DNA of 45,861 nucleotides from Flavobacteriales bacterium (GCA_027491215.1 JAIXWP010000107.1:1-45861); one strand, 5' to 3'; counted from the stretch's first letter, positions 1 through 8,067 are shown. Notes: generated by a model from the letters alone, not told the origin. Made by a program: numbers and translations.

Positions 1-1081
1 AGGTGCCAAGCATAATTCGGCGCTTCACTTCCTTACCAAAACCTTCTGTTCTACTCTTCTTGTATGTGTTGTCAATACCCTTTGCGTCTTGACTTCTATA
101 GCCGTAATGGATGCCATCATAGCGCGCAAGATTAGAGCTCGCTTCTGCTGTTGTGAGTACGTAGTAAGTCGGAACGAGTTGTGACAAATAAGGGAAGTTG
201 GTCTCCACTACCTCATGTCCTTCTGCTCTCAACTTCTCGATGGTTTGCATCATTTTTTCACGCACCTCAGCATTTAAGCCAGGGCTATCGATACATTCCT
301 TGAAATATGCTAATTTCTTTTTTCCAGAAATATTTAAGGCTTGAGAGTACGGCTCTACTTCCACTGAAGATGCAGTACTATCATACTCATCTGCTCCAGC
401 CATAACTTCGAGAAGAATTGCAGCGTCTTCTACGCTTCTCGTCATCGGACCGATTTGGTCGAAGCTCGATGCGTAAGCTAGCAGTCCGTATCGAGAAACA
501 CGGCCATATGTTGGCTTCAGCCCCACTATACCAGTTAGTGAAGCCGGTTGGCGGATAGAGCCTCCTGTATCGCTTCCTAATGCTGCCAAACAAAGGTCTG
601 CGGCCACCGCTGCTGCAGATCCACCGCTTGATCCACCAGGAACCTTTGATTCATCTAGTGGATTCAAAACTGCTCCAAATGCGCTGTTTTCATTTGAGGA
701 GCCCATTGCGAACTCGTCGCAGTTCACTCTTCCAATAAAAATCGCGTCTTCTTTCAGAAGTCTTTCAACCACTGTGCTGTCGTATAGTGATTCAAAGCCC
801 TCTAAAATTTTCGAGGATCCCGATACTTTATGGTTTTTGTAACAGATATTGTCTTTTAAAGCGATCACCATTCCGGCTAACCTACCCGCTTTGTTAGAAG
901 AGAGTTTTTCTTGAATTTCTTGAGCACGCGTTTTTGCCTCATCGCCCCATACCTCTAGGTAAGCGTTAAGGTGCTTTTTCTCTTCAATATTCTTCAAGTA
1001 ATACTCTACCAACTGTGGTAAAGTCAATGAGCCGTCGCGAAGTTCAGACTGAACTTCGGTTAAAGAATGATACCGTTTCAC
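1..1081 (-). CDS. gatA: Glutamyl-tRNA(Gln)/aspartyl-tRNA(Asn) amidotransferase subunit A, C-terminus cut by window edge
   Basis: GatA is the amidase subunit of GatCAB. It releases ammonia from glutamine to convert Glu-tRNA(Gln) or Asp-tRNA(Asn) to the amidated form. About 360 N-terminal residues of the usual ~475 are visible. The amidase-signature triad is intact: Lys76 (ALKDN), Ser151 (GGSSGGSAAA) and Ser175 (SDTGGSIRQP). I place the start at a GTG at 1081: an in-frame TAA lies at 1109-1111 and no ATG falls between, while the N-terminus from GTG (VKRYHSLTEVQSEL) aligns with the family. It begins 11 nt after the tatA stop, so the two genes are probably cotranscribed. The non-ATG start is the only oddity. 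Confidence 0.93.
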   Translation of the reverse strand, partial: MKRYHSLTEVQSELRDGSLTLPQLVEYYLKNIEEKKHLNAYLEVWGDEAKTRAQEIQEKLSSNKAGRLAGMVIALKDNICYKNHKVSGSSKILEGFESLYDSTVVERLLKEDAIFIGRVNCDEFAMGSSNENSAFGAVLNPLDESKVPGGSSGGSAAAVAADLCLAALGSDTGGSIRQPASLTGIVGLKPTYGRVSRYGLLAYASSFDQIGPMTRSVEDAAILLEVMAGADEYDSTASSVEVEPYSQALNISGKKKLAYFKECIDSPGLNAEVREKMMQTIEKLRAEGHEVVETNFPYLSQLVPTYYVLTTAEASSNLARYDGIHYGYRSQDAKGIDNTYKKSRTEGFGKEVKRRIMLGT

Positions 1082-1092
1082 GTTTAAAGATC

Positions 1093-1263
1093 TTATTTGT
1101 TTTCGATCTTATCCGAACTTTCTCCTTCTCCTTTGCTCGCGTCTTTAAATTCCTTCATTCCGCGACCAAGGCCACGCATCAATTCTGGAATTTTTTTGCC
1201 ACCAAACAATAGAAGAATAATGCCTAGAATGAGAAGGATTTCGGTAACTCCAAGTTTGCCCAT
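1093..1263 (-). CDS. tatA: Sec-independent protein translocase TatA/E
   Basis: A 56-residue protein with one N-terminal membrane helix (about residues 6-21, [14 protein letters not shown]), the conserved FGxxxxPEL turn (FGGKKIPEL) and an amphipathic helix ([13 protein letters not shown]), followed by a short acidic tail. This is the TatA/E plan: the pore-forming component that moves folded proteins across the inner membrane with TatC. A longer reading from 1305 adds 14 polar residues before the helix and is not family-like, so I chose the ATG at 1263. gatA follows 11 nt downstream. No tatC is visible in the window. Confidence 0.93.
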   Translation of the reverse strand: MGKLGVTEILLILGIILLLFGGKKIPELMRGLGRGMKEFKDASKGEGESSDKIENK

Positions 1264-1280
1264 GATATTGTTTTTTGTTT

Positions 1281-1310
1281 CCGCAGGGAACCTGCGGGGG
1301 GACAAAGATA
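1281..1310 (-). promoter_or_regulatory. tatA-gatA promoter -7 box and leader hairpin
   Basis: On the minus strand TATCTTTG (1303-1310) matches the Bacteroidota -7 consensus TAnnTTTG exactly. Just downstream, inside the predicted leader, is a perfect 7-bp hairpin: CCGCAGG at 1291-1297, a 3-nt loop, and its complement at 1281-1287. It ends about 17 nt before the tatA ATG. It has no following T-run, so it is not a normal terminator; an effect on leader stability or initiation is inference. Confidence 0.6.
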
Positions 1311-1353
1311 GGTAACGATACGTTAAAAAATGATGGTTTTCTTTTTGTGAAAA

Positions 1354-1361
1354 TACCTTTG
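1354..1361 (+). promoter_or_regulatory. -7 box directly in front of the NlpC/P60 gene
   Basis: TACCTTTG is a perfect TAnnTTTG box and only four bases separate it from the ATG at 1366. Transcription normally begins a few bases after this box, so the message would be leaderless or nearly so. Confidence 0.6.
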
Positions 1362-1365
1362 CTTC

Positions 1366-1932
1366 ATGATTCGATTGATTTTAGCATTATTTGCAGTTTC
1401 TGCCGTGACGACAGGCTTTGTCAGCCGCCCTGTTACAGTTGAGCAGCCCATTGCTACGCAAGTCGACTCCACGATTGTTGTTGACACCGCAGAGATAGAA
1501 ATTTCTAAGGAAAATCAACTTATTGTTTTTGCTGAAAAATATCTTGGAACTCCCTACGGATATGGCTCCAACTCCACTTCACGATTCGATTGTTCTGGCT
1601 ACGTTCGTCATTGTTTTTCACATTTAAAAATTGATCTCCCGCACAGCAGCGCTGCTCAGGCGGCCTACGGCGAGAAGGTTTCTCTAAAAGAAGTGAAGCG
1701 TGGAGACTTACTGTTTTTTAAAGGAAGGAGTACCAAGAAAAAAAGCATTGGGCACGTTGCCATGGTATATAGCAACGAGAATGGGGTGGTAAAAATGATA
1801 CACGCTAGTACAAGTCGTGGGGTCATTATTGAAACCTATAATGGCTCTGATTATTATACGAAGAGGTTTGTTGAAGCCCGAAGATTAATTGAGGGTGCTC
1901 AAAAGGATAAAAACAAAAAAGACGATCAGTGA
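1366..1932 (+). CDS. Exported NlpC/P60-family cysteine peptidase (peptidoglycan hydrolase)
   Basis: A 188-residue protein with a hydrophobic N-terminal signal (residues 1-20), a short linker and an NlpC/P60 domain at about residues 50-175. The catalytic Cys76 lies in the typical RFDCSGYV motif, His130 in SIGHVAMVY, and the third polar residue is His146 (MIHAST). The family cleaves peptide stems of peptidoglycan, usually the D-Glu to meso-diaminopimelate bond, in the periplasm. There is no SH3 or LysM targeting domain. The tail is very Lys/Asp-rich (KDKNKKDDQ), and its stop codon lies inside the downstream terminator hairpin. A TAnnTTTG box sits 4 nt before the ATG. Confidence 0.88.
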   Translation: MIRLILALFAVSAVTTGFVSRPVTVEQPIATQVDSTIVVDTAEIEISKENQLIVFAEKYLGTPYGYGSNSTSRFDCSGYVRHCFSHLKIDLPHSSAAQAAYGEKVSLKEVKRGDLLFFKGRSTKKKSIGHVAMVYSNENGVVKMIHASTSRGVIIETYNGSDYYTKRFVEARRLIEGAQKDKNKKDDQ

Positions 1933-1944
1933 TCGTCTTTTTTT
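1915..1944. terminator. Bidirectional intrinsic terminator between nlpC and tRNA-Cys
   Basis: GACGATC (1921-1927), loop AGT, GATCGTC (1931-1937), with an A-run before and a T-run after. It can end the plus-strand peptidase gene and the minus-strand tRNA. The peptidase stop codon TGA uses loop and stem bases. Confidence 0.85.
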
Positions 1945-1948
1945 GTAG

Positions 1949-2019
1949 AGGTCCCGAGCGGATTCGAACCGCTGTACAAGCTTTTGCAGAGCTCTGCCTA
2001 GCCGCTCGGCCACAGGACC
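1949..2019 (-). tRNA. tRNA-Cys (GCA)
   Basis: A 71-nt cloverleaf on the minus strand. The 7-bp acceptor stem is GGTCCTG with CGGGACC (one T-G pair). The D arm is GCC...GGC, the anticodon stem is GAGCT/AGCTT with loop CTGCAAA giving anticodon GCA, and the T arm carries the GTTCGAATC loop. The discriminator base is U, as expected for tRNA-Cys. CCA is not encoded. A perfect -7 box lies just upstream at 2037-2044. Confidence 0.95.
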
Positions 2020-2036
2020 ATTCTGCATTGAGGGCG

Positions 2037-2044
2037 CAAATATA
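2037..2044 (-). promoter_or_regulatory. tRNA-Cys promoter -7 box
   Basis: The minus strand reads TATATTTG, a perfect TAnnTTTG box, ending 17 nt before the first base of tRNA-Cys. This fits a start a few bases downstream and a short 5' leader to be processed. Confidence 0.6.
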
Positions 2045-2220
2045 AGAGTATTTCGAACATTTATCACTTTATCCGAAAAATTACATCGCCCGTATTTCTT
2101 TTTTACCAGCTGGTCTTAAAAAACAATTTGTTTTTAATAATTCGCGAAAATCTTCGTTGCCACATCATACGAAGTGTCTAAATTCGTCAAGCAAGGAAAT
2201 ATCAATTAAAATTTAAATGT

Positions 2221-3093
2221 ATGAGCAACAAAGTGTATATCGGCATCATCGCGGTACTTACGATCCTTTGCGTGTACCTCGGGATTCAAATCAAGAATGC
2301 CAAAGAAACAATCGTCTATATCGATCGCGAGAAAAAAACCATCATGGATGAACGTGATGTTCTCACCATCGAACTAGAAGAAATGAAAATGAGCTATGAT
2401 ACGCTCCAGACGGACAATGCAGAGATGTCTGCTAAAATTGCTGAGCAGCAATCGCAGATTGAAAACTTGATTAAAAAATCCAAAAACAAAGATTACGATT
2501 TGAAAAAACTTCGTGCTGAAGCGGAAACACTTCGCGAAATCATGAAGGGTTATATTCATCAAATCGATTCGCTTCAACAAGCAAACGATCGACTATTTGC
2601 GGAAAAAGAGGCTGAAGCAAACCGCGCCAATCAAGCTGAAGAAAGAGGCAAGGCTTTGGAGTCTGATCTAAACACCACTAAGGATATGGTGTCCAAAGGC
2701 TCTGTTTTGAGCACTGGAGAGTTTTCTAATACCGGCATTAACCTTCGTAGTAACGGTAAACAAACAGATACAGACAAGGCAAGCAAGTCTGAAATGTTGA
2801 AGTCTTGTTTCACTGTTAGAAAGAATCCTATTGTGAAGCCCGGTACTAAAAACGTTTATCTGCGCATCATTGGCCCAGACGGAAAGGTGCTTCCTGGTCG
2901 TAATTCTGGTGCTGTAATGGTGGATGGAAAGTCAGAGGCTGCGTCAGTTAGCCGAGAAATCGATTATCAAAATCAAGACACTGATGTTTGTGTGTACTAC
3001 ACCGCGCAAGGTGAATTGAAAAAGGGCAGCTACAAAATCTACGTTTATGAAAATAATATGTTGATTGGCCAGTCTGAACTCGCTTTGAAATAA
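2221..3093 (+). CDS. Membrane-anchored coiled-coil protein of unknown function
   Basis: 290 residues. An N-terminal hydrophobic segment (about 5-22, VYIGIIAVLTILCVYLGIQI) is a signal anchor or uncleaved signal. It is followed by a long charged heptad-like stretch (about 28-150, rich in Glu, Lys, Leu and Ala) that predicts a coiled coil. A Ser/Thr-rich linker leads to a C-terminal globular region of about 100 residues (from KSCFTVRKNPIVKPGTKNVYLRI) that looks like an all-beta fold. I do not recognise a named family; similarity to SMC-type proteins would be only a coiled-coil artefact. The ATG at 2221 has no strong ribosome-binding site. The gene stands alone and ends in a strong hairpin. Confidence 0.75.
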   Translation: MSNKVYIGIIAVLTILCVYLGIQIKNAKETIVYIDREKKTIMDERDVLTIELEEMKMSYDTLQTDNAEMSAKIAEQQSQIENLIKKSKNKDYDLKKLRAEAETLREIMKGYIHQIDSLQQANDRLFAEKEAEANRANQAEERGKALESDLNTTKDMVSKGSVLSTGEFSNTGINLRSNGKQTDTDKASKSEMLKSCFTVRKNPIVKPGTKNVYLRIIGPDGKVLPGRNSGAVMVDGKSEAASVSREIDYQNQDTDVCVYYTAQGELKKGSYKIYVYENNMLIGQSELALK

Positions 3094-3114
3094 AACACCA
3101 CTTCAATAAAATTA

Positions 3115-3145
3115 GAAAGTCCACCAATTGGTGGACTTTCTCGTT
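3115..3145. terminator. Strong bidirectional terminator
   Basis: GAAAGTCCACC (3115-3125), loop AATT, GGTGGACTTTC (3130-3140), then TCGTTTT: an 11-bp perfect stem. It lies between converging genes ending at 3093 and 3146 and can serve both. Confidence 0.88.
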
Positions 3146-4024
3146 TTAATTCGTTTGAGCTTTTTTCTTGTCTTTACCGTTGATTGGGATGTATCCGCCG
3201 AGCGACCAGCTTCTTTCCATAAACTCAATCTTCTGTTCTCCTCTGCTTGATTTCTTATCATCCTGAAGCATAATGTCCGTCATGTTTGCCATTCCTGCTT
3301 GCAGCATTCCCTGAAAAAAGAAGTATTTGAAAAATTCAAATCTTGCACCTGCTGATAAGCTGATTCCATATCCTGCAAGGTGTACTTTGTTTCGATAATG
3401 TGTGCCGAAAAATGTCCAGTCTGTCCATGGAAACATCATTCCGACGCTTGCCGATCCATTCATAACGAAATGGTGTTTTCCGTTTTTGCTCATCCATATC
3501 GGTAGTCGCTGTTCTATTGCAACACGAGCAAAATTAAACCCGTCGCTATGATGAAAATCCATGAATTCAGGATTGTATTCGATATAGCCATCAACCGGTC
3601 CACTAGTTAATTCGTTACTTGGACTGTACACTGGGTCGATATAGCCATTCATATATAGTTTTTGATTTCGAACAAGTCGATACTTCATATGATCCCAACC
3701 CACAGAGAATGCAGTGTTCTTGTTGAAGTAATAACCGACTCTGAAATTGAATTGCGGAATCGTAATTTTATCTGGGCTGAAATAAACTTCTGGATCAAAT
3801 TTCTCAGGCATGTCCATTGCTCGTGCGTCAAACAGTGTAAAATCAAAGTCATCACCTTTGTAATGTATATCGCTCGTTCCGTAATATGCTCTGTTATATC
3901 CCCAATAAACAAACAACTCGCCCTCTCGATTATCCGTGCTATTCATAACACTCCAAACACTTTTTTCTTCTTGCGAAAAACATATAGTTGGAATGAATAA
4001 GAATAAAAAATATGCAGCTCTCAT
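3146..4024 (-). CDS. Probable outer-membrane beta-barrel protein, unknown family
   Basis: 292 residues with a clean signal peptide (MRAAYFLFLFIPTICFS, cleavage before QEE). The mature part has alternating aromatic/polar strands typical of Bacteroidota outer-membrane barrels (GELFVYWGYNRAYY, FNFRVGYYFNKNTAFSVGW, AGYGISLSAGARFEFF, FFQGMLQAGMANM). The longer open frame starting at 4117 adds 31 residues with no signal character, so I chose the ATG at 4024. It is divergent from yraN with only 32 bp between the two starts, so their promoters must overlap. I cannot assign a substrate or partner. Confidence 0.75.
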   Translation of the reverse strand: MRAAYFLFLFIPTICFSQEEKSVWSVMNSTDNREGELFVYWGYNRAYYGTSDIHYKGDDFDFTLFDARAMDMPEKFDPEVYFSPDKITIPQFNFRVGYYFNKNTAFSVGWDHMKYRLVRNQKLYMNGYIDPVYSPSNELTSGPVDGYIEYNPEFMDFHHSDGFNFARVAIEQRLPIWMSKNGKHHFVMNGSASVGMMFPWTDWTFFGTHYRNKVHLAGYGISLSAGARFEFFKYFFFQGMLQAGMANMTDIMLQDDKKSSRGEQKIEFMERSWSLGGYIPINGKDKKKAQTN

Positions 4025-4056
4025 GTCGTTTTTATTTGCGGCAAAAGTATAGTGTA

Positions 4057-4431
4057 ATGAGCAGCAAATCTGAAAACAGAAATAAAGGAATTCAGGGCGA
4101 GCAGGAAGCAGCCTCATTCCTAATAAAAAAGGGCTATAAAATTATTGAGATGAATTGGTTTCAAGGGAAACTTGAAGTAGATATCATTGCTCAACTTGAT
4201 CAAAAAATCATCTTTGTAGAGGTTAAAAAGCGTCATAGCAAAGCCTTCGCCCCACCTTGGGAGGCCGTTAATCGAAAAAAGCAACGCAACATTATGCTTG
4301 CGGCGCATATCTACATTCGAAAAACTGGCTGTGATTTGAACCCGCGATTCGACATTATTTCCATTGTTGAGGATGGTACGTCGGTGATAGAAATTGAGCA
4401 CATCGAAGATGCTTTTTGGCCAATGGCATAA
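4057..4431 (+). CDS. YraN/UPF0102 family nuclease-like protein
   Basis: 124 residues matching the YraN family, a small restriction-endonuclease-like fold. Visible are the N-terminal GxxGExxAxxFLxxKGY helix (GIQGEQEAASFLIKKGYKII), the LEVDIIA strand with the acidic metal residue (family consensus GEIDLIA) and FVEVKKR (consensus VFVEVKxR). These correspond to the PD-(D/E)xK core. The cellular role is unsettled. I chose the ATG at 4057 because the extra 15 residues from 4012 precede the family N-terminus. Confidence 0.9.
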   Translation: MSSKSENRNKGIQGEQEAASFLIKKGYKIIEMNWFQGKLEVDIIAQLDQKIIFVEVKKRHSKAFAPPWEAVNRKKQRNIMLAAHIYIRKTGCDLNPRFDIISIVEDGTSVIEIEHIEDAFWPMA

Positions 4432-4437
4432 CTAGCG

Positions 4438-4445
4438 TACCTTTG
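4438..4445 (+). promoter_or_regulatory. rluB promoter -7 box
   Basis: TACCTTTG, a perfect TAnnTTTG box, begins 7 nt after the yraN stop and lies 26 nt before the rluB ATG. It suggests that rluB has its own promoter. Confidence 0.55.
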
Positions 4446-4471
4446 CAGTCAAGTAATTCACAAGGAAACCC

Positions 4472-5320
4472 ATGGCTTCGTCTAGCAAACCCAACCCACG
4501 TTCAAACAACCAAAAGGCGAAAAGAAAGCCATTAGAGAAAAGAACTTCTTCTAAACTTACAAAGCCATACGTTCCACCGAAAACAAAAATTCGTGAGGAC
4601 GACGGCCTGATGAGATTGAACAGATATCTAGCACATGCGGGCATTGCATCGCGTCGTGAAGCAGATAAGTTAATTGAGCTTGGGTTGGTAACAGTCAATG
4701 GAAAAACCATCAAAGAACTTGGTGCCAAGGTCGATCCGAAGGTGGATGTGGTGAAGTATGATGATCGTACTCTTAAGCCAGAGGTTTCTCGCTATGTTCT
4801 ACTTAACAAACCAAAGGATTATGTCACATCAAGTGAAGATCCGATGGAGCGCAGAACAGTAACGATGTTGATTCTTAGTGCTTGTAAAGAGCGCATTTAT
4901 CCTGTTGGAAAACTGGATAGAAACTCAACAGGATTATTGCTATTCACGAATGATGGTGACGTTGCAAAAAGATTGTTGCAGCCTCGTTTCGGCTTCCCGA
5001 AAATCTATCATGTTGAGACAGTCGATAAAGTCACAACGGCTCAGCTCGCACAAATGCGTGAAGGTATCAAGCTTGAAGATGGTTACGCAAAAGCTGAGGA
5101 GGCTGAATACGTTGGTGATGGCAAGGATCAACATTCGATTGGAGTTCGAATTAATTCCGATAAATCAGCACTCGTTCGCCGTATGTTCGAGCAGCTTGGT
5201 CACAAAATCAAGAAGCTAGACCGCGTTATGTATGCTGGTTTAACTAAAAAAGATTTGCCTCGTGGTCGTTACCGCCACTTGACAGAACAGGAAGTTGCAT
5301 TCCTCAAAATGATTCGTTGA
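4472..5320 (+). CDS. rluB: 23S rRNA pseudouridine synthase, RluB/RsuA family
   Basis: 282 residues. A basic, Lys/Pro-rich N-terminal extension (1-40) precedes an S4 RNA-binding domain (about 46-105, LNRYLAHAGIASRREADKLI). The RsuA/RluB/E/F catalytic domain follows, with Asp149 in YPVGKLDRNSTGLLLFTNDG. The family isomerises one uridine in rRNA; RluB acts near position 2605 of 23S rRNA in E. coli. The exact target here is inferred. The Lys in GKLD, where Arg is common, is conservative. DUF4271 follows 18 bp downstream, and hemD after that. Confidence 0.9.
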   Translation: MASSSKPNPRSNNQKAKRKPLEKRTSSKLTKPYVPPKTKIREDDGLMRLNRYLAHAGIASRREADKLIELGLVTVNGKTIKELGAKVDPKVDVVKYDDRTLKPEVSRYVLLNKPKDYVTSSEDPMERRTVTMLILSACKERIYPVGKLDRNSTGLLLFTNDGDVAKRLLQPRFGFPKIYHVETVDKVTTAQLAQMREGIKLEDGYAKAEEAEYVGDGKDQHSIGVRINSDKSALVRRMFEQLGHKIKKLDRVMYAGLTKKDLPRGRYRHLTEQEVAFLKMIR

Positions 5321-5338
5321 TTTCATTTTTCAATTTAG

Positions 5339-6019
5339 ATGCAGCAATTCATAGAACGCCCTGAAGTACAATTATCCGAAGACTGGATGATTGTGGTTTT
5401 CTTGCTTGTTTTGTCTAGCATTGCTTACACCAGAGCGTGGTTTCCTTCGCGGTTAAAAAATATGTGGAGGAGCATTTTCAACACCACTGTTCTACGCCAA
5501 ACTATTCGAGAGGAGTCTAATGTTCCGAAGGAATATGTTCTTTTTCAACTAAACTTCTTCATGATAAGCGGAATGATTGTTTTGCTTTTAATGAAGTATT
5601 TTTCATTTGATTTCTTTGGCTGGCCAAGCATAGCGTGGTATGGGTTAATCGTTGCAGGAATTGCCCTTCTTTACGCGCTAAAATCGCTTGGACTGTGGTT
5701 TGTGATTGTCTTAATCAATGGCGACTTTACATTGTTGGAGTATCGATACATCGTTTTTCTTACTCACAGAGTATTAGGAATTTTGCTTTTACCTGTTGCA
5801 GTAATGATTGCTTATTTGCCTAAAAAGGATTTACCCCTGTTGTTTTTCACCGCAGCCGGAGTCTTCTTATTGGCTTATTTATATAGAGTTAGCAAAGGTT
5901 TAATAAATGCTTTGCTTTCGGGTGTCGGTGTTTTCTACATCTTTTTCTACATTTGCACCCTCGAAATTCTACCCGTAATAGTTGGCATTAAGTTTTTTAT
6001 AAGCCAAAAGCCGCTATAA
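5339..6019 (+). CDS. DUF4271 multi-pass membrane protein
   Basis: 226 residues with about six hydrophobic segments (for example WMIVVFLLVLSSIAYTRAW, FFMISGMIVLLLMKYF, GLIVAGIALLYALKSLGLWF, VLGILLLPVAVMIAYL, LLFFTAAGVFLLAYLY, GVGVFYIFFYICTLEILPVIVG). I recognise it as DUF4271, a Bacteroidota-specific family usually found immediately before uroporphyrinogen-III synthase, as here (hemD starts 41 bp later). Its function is unknown. The conserved neighbourhood hints at a link to haem synthesis or to membrane stress, but that is inference. Confidence 0.85.
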   Translation: MQQFIERPEVQLSEDWMIVVFLLVLSSIAYTRAWFPSRLKNMWRSIFNTTVLRQTIREESNVPKEYVLFQLNFFMISGMIVLLLMKYFSFDFFGWPSIAWYGLIVAGIALLYALKSLGLWFVIVLINGDFTLLEYRYIVFLTHRVLGILLLPVAVMIAYLPKKDLPLLFFTAAGVFLLAYLYRVSKGLINALLSGVGVFYIFFYICTLEILPVIVGIKFFISQKPL

Positions 6020-6060
6020 ACGGGAGAAGCCGGAGTTTAACCCTATCGGAAAATAGAAAT

Positions 6061-6807
6061 ATGGCCGACAAAGTCAAGACCGTACTAATTACCCAGCAAG
6101 ATCCCGGCGCAGAAAAGAATCCGTACACTGATCTTGCGAAGAAGCACAAGCTAAAGATTGACTACCGTCCGTTCATTCACGTGGCAGAAGTTGAGTCATT
6201 AGAGTTTCGTCAACAGCGTGTAGACATCTTGGAACACTCTGCTGTTATTTTCACTAGCCGCAATGCAGTGGATCACTACTTCCGTATTGCTAAAGAAATG
6301 CGTCTCAGTATTCCTGAGACAATGAAATACTTCTGTATGTCAGAAGCTATTGCTTATTACTTACAGAAGTACATACAATTCCGTAAGCGCAAGATTTTCT
6401 TTGGGCACAGCACTTTTGCTGAGCTTATGGAGTCGATTAAAAAGCACAAGGGTGAAAAATTCTTGTTGCCTTGCTCAGATATCCTGAAGCCTAGCATTCC
6501 TGAAACTTTGGAGAAAGAGAAAATCAATTACTCAAAAGCTATGATGTACAAGACTGTATGTAGCGATTTGAGTGATTTGGCGGATGTGAAATATGATATG
6601 TTGGTGTTTTTCTCACCTTCAGATATTGAATCTTTATTCAAGAACTTTCCAGATTTCAAACAGAATAACACACGCATTGCAGTGTTTGGTCCTACAACCG
6701 CTAAGGCTGTTGAAGACGCTAAATTGCGCATTGATGTGATGGCTCCAAGCCCCAAGGCTCCTTCAATGAGCATGGCAATTGAGTTGTACATACAAGAGAA
6801 TAAATAA
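6061..6807 (+). CDS. hemD: Uroporphyrinogen-III synthase
   Basis: 248 residues with the HemD two-lobed pattern: KTVLITQQD near the N-terminus, AVIFTSRNAVDHYF (the TSxNAV motif), YFCMSEAIAYYLQK, the second-lobe DMLVFFSPSDIESLF and the closing AVFGPTTAKAVEDAKLRIDVMAPSPKAPSMSMAI. It cyclises hydroxymethylbilane to uroporphyrinogen III, the branch point to haem, sirohaem and cobalamin. Sequence identity across HemD proteins is low, but these motifs and the DUF4271 neighbour agree. hemH, which catalyses the last step, lies about 21 kb away in this window. A terminator follows. Confidence 0.9.
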   Translation: MADKVKTVLITQQDPGAEKNPYTDLAKKHKLKIDYRPFIHVAEVESLEFRQQRVDILEHSAVIFTSRNAVDHYFRIAKEMRLSIPETMKYFCMSEAIAYYLQKYIQFRKRKIFFGHSTFAELMESIKKHKGEKFLLPCSDILKPSIPETLEKEKINYSKAMMYKTVCSDLSDLADVKYDMLVFFSPSDIESLFKNFPDFKQNNTRIAVFGPTTAKAVEDAKLRIDVMAPSPKAPSMSMAIELYIQENK

Positions 6808-6828
6808 ACAAGAATATTCAGTTGTTAT

Positions 6829-6858
6829 ATGGCCGTTATTCAACGGCCATTTTTTTTT
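6829..6858 (+). terminator. Intrinsic terminator after hemD
   Basis: ATGGCCGTT (6829-6837), loop ATTC, AACGGCCAT (6842-6850), then eight T. It separates the rluB-hemD run from dprA. Confidence 0.9.
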
Positions 6859-6881
6859 GCGTTGCTTTCTTTCTTTGCGGT

Positions 6882-8012
6882 ATGTCAAAGCTTGATTCTG
6901 AAATACACGCCGCCTTAGCACTCACATTTATTCCAGGAATTGGACCCAACAAGGCAAAAAATTTAATTGCGTTTTGCGGTAGTGCGGAGTCTATTTTTAA
7001 AGAGAAGAAAAGCGCTCTTCTCAAAATACCAGACATTGGTCCACACACCGCGAAAGCCCTTCAGAATACCGAATCGTATTTTCACAGAGCCGATCTGGAG
7101 ATGGCTTTTATCAAGAGATTCAACATTGATGTACACTTCTACTATCAAGACCATTATCCACAGCGCTTAAAGCAATGCGATGATTCTCCCGTTATATTGT
7201 TTTCAAAGGGGGGCGCTGATTTGAATGCTCCTCGATGTGTAAGTGTTGTTGGCACACGCAGCGCTACCTCTTATGGAAAGCAGCTCGTTCTTGAACTTTT
7301 GAAAGCACTCCAGCCCTTCCAGCCTTTAGTGGTGAGTGGTTTAGCTTATGGTGTCGATATTCACGCGCATCGTGCTTGTCTGCAACTTGACATGCCAACA
7401 GTGGCTTGCCTTGCGCATGGACTCGATCGCATCTACCCTCCTTCCCACCATGAAACGGCAAAAGAAATGTTGGAGTTTGGCGGCTTGTTGACCGAATTTC
7501 CATCAATGACTAACCCCGATCGGGAGCTGTTTCCAACACGAAATAGAATTATAGCCGGTATCTCAGAATGTACAGTCGTAGTAGAAACCGACTCAAAAGG
7601 GGGAAGTATAATCACGGCGAATTTGGCCAACTCTTACGGTAGAGACGTTTTCGCCTATCCGGGTAGAGTGTTTGACAAGCACAGCAAAGGTTGTAATGAT
7701 CTCATCAGATCAAATACAGCGGCGATATTGACCAATCCAGACGAGATCGTTGATTGTCTTGGTTGGTCACCAGAGAAGAAGAAAACGACCACTCAAATGG
7801 TTCTGTTTTCTGAGTTTTCAACGGAGGAACAATTAGTTGTTGGTGTGCTTCGAGAAAAAAGAAGGCTGCCCCTGGATAAAATTTCGCACTTAACAACACT
7901 GCCATTGCCGAGAGTTAGCACGCTTCTTTTAGAGCTAGAGTTCAAAGGCATTGTAAAGAGTCTTCCGGGCATGATGTATGACTTGATAGATTCTTTAACA
8001 TTTGAGGTGTGA
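6882..8012 (+). CDS. dprA: DNA-processing protein DprA (Smf)
   Basis: 376 residues. An N-terminal helix-hairpin-helix region (ALTFIPGIGPNKAKNLIAF...IPDIGPHTAKAL) is followed by the Rossmann-like DprA core: VSVVGTRSATSYGKQ, VSGLAYGVDIHAH, VACLAHGLDRIYPPSH, GGLLTEFP, FPTRNRIIAG and SGGSIITANLA. A C-terminal winged-helix-like tail (residues ~310-376) completes the protein. DprA binds incoming single-stranded DNA and loads RecA during transformation. The open frame starts further left at 6822 but runs through the hemD terminator, so I chose the ATG at 6882. A near-consensus -7 box, TTTCTTTG (6870-6877), ends only 4 nt before it. Confidence 0.95.
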   Translation: MSKLDSEIHAALALTFIPGIGPNKAKNLIAFCGSAESIFKEKKSALLKIPDIGPHTAKALQNTESYFHRADLEMAFIKRFNIDVHFYYQDHYPQRLKQCDDSPVILFSKGGADLNAPRCVSVVGTRSATSYGKQLVLELLKALQPFQPLVVSGLAYGVDIHAHRACLQLDMPTVACLAHGLDRIYPPSHHETAKEMLEFGGLLTEFPSMTNPDRELFPTRNRIIAGISECTVVVETDSKGGSIITANLANSYGRDVFAYPGRVFDKHSKGCNDLIRSNTAAILTNPDEIVDCLGWSPEKKKTTTQMVLFSEFSTEEQLVVGVLREKRRLPLDKISHLTTLPLPRVSTLLLELEFKGIVKSLPGMMYDLIDSLTFEV

Positions 8013-8067
8013 ATAACAAAGTGCTAAAGACAATAAAAAAGAAGATTTTCTTTTAAACTTGCAAGGG

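Noticed and set aside
1885-2067. 60-residue minus frame
   Set aside because: It runs through tRNA-Cys and the adjoining terminator.
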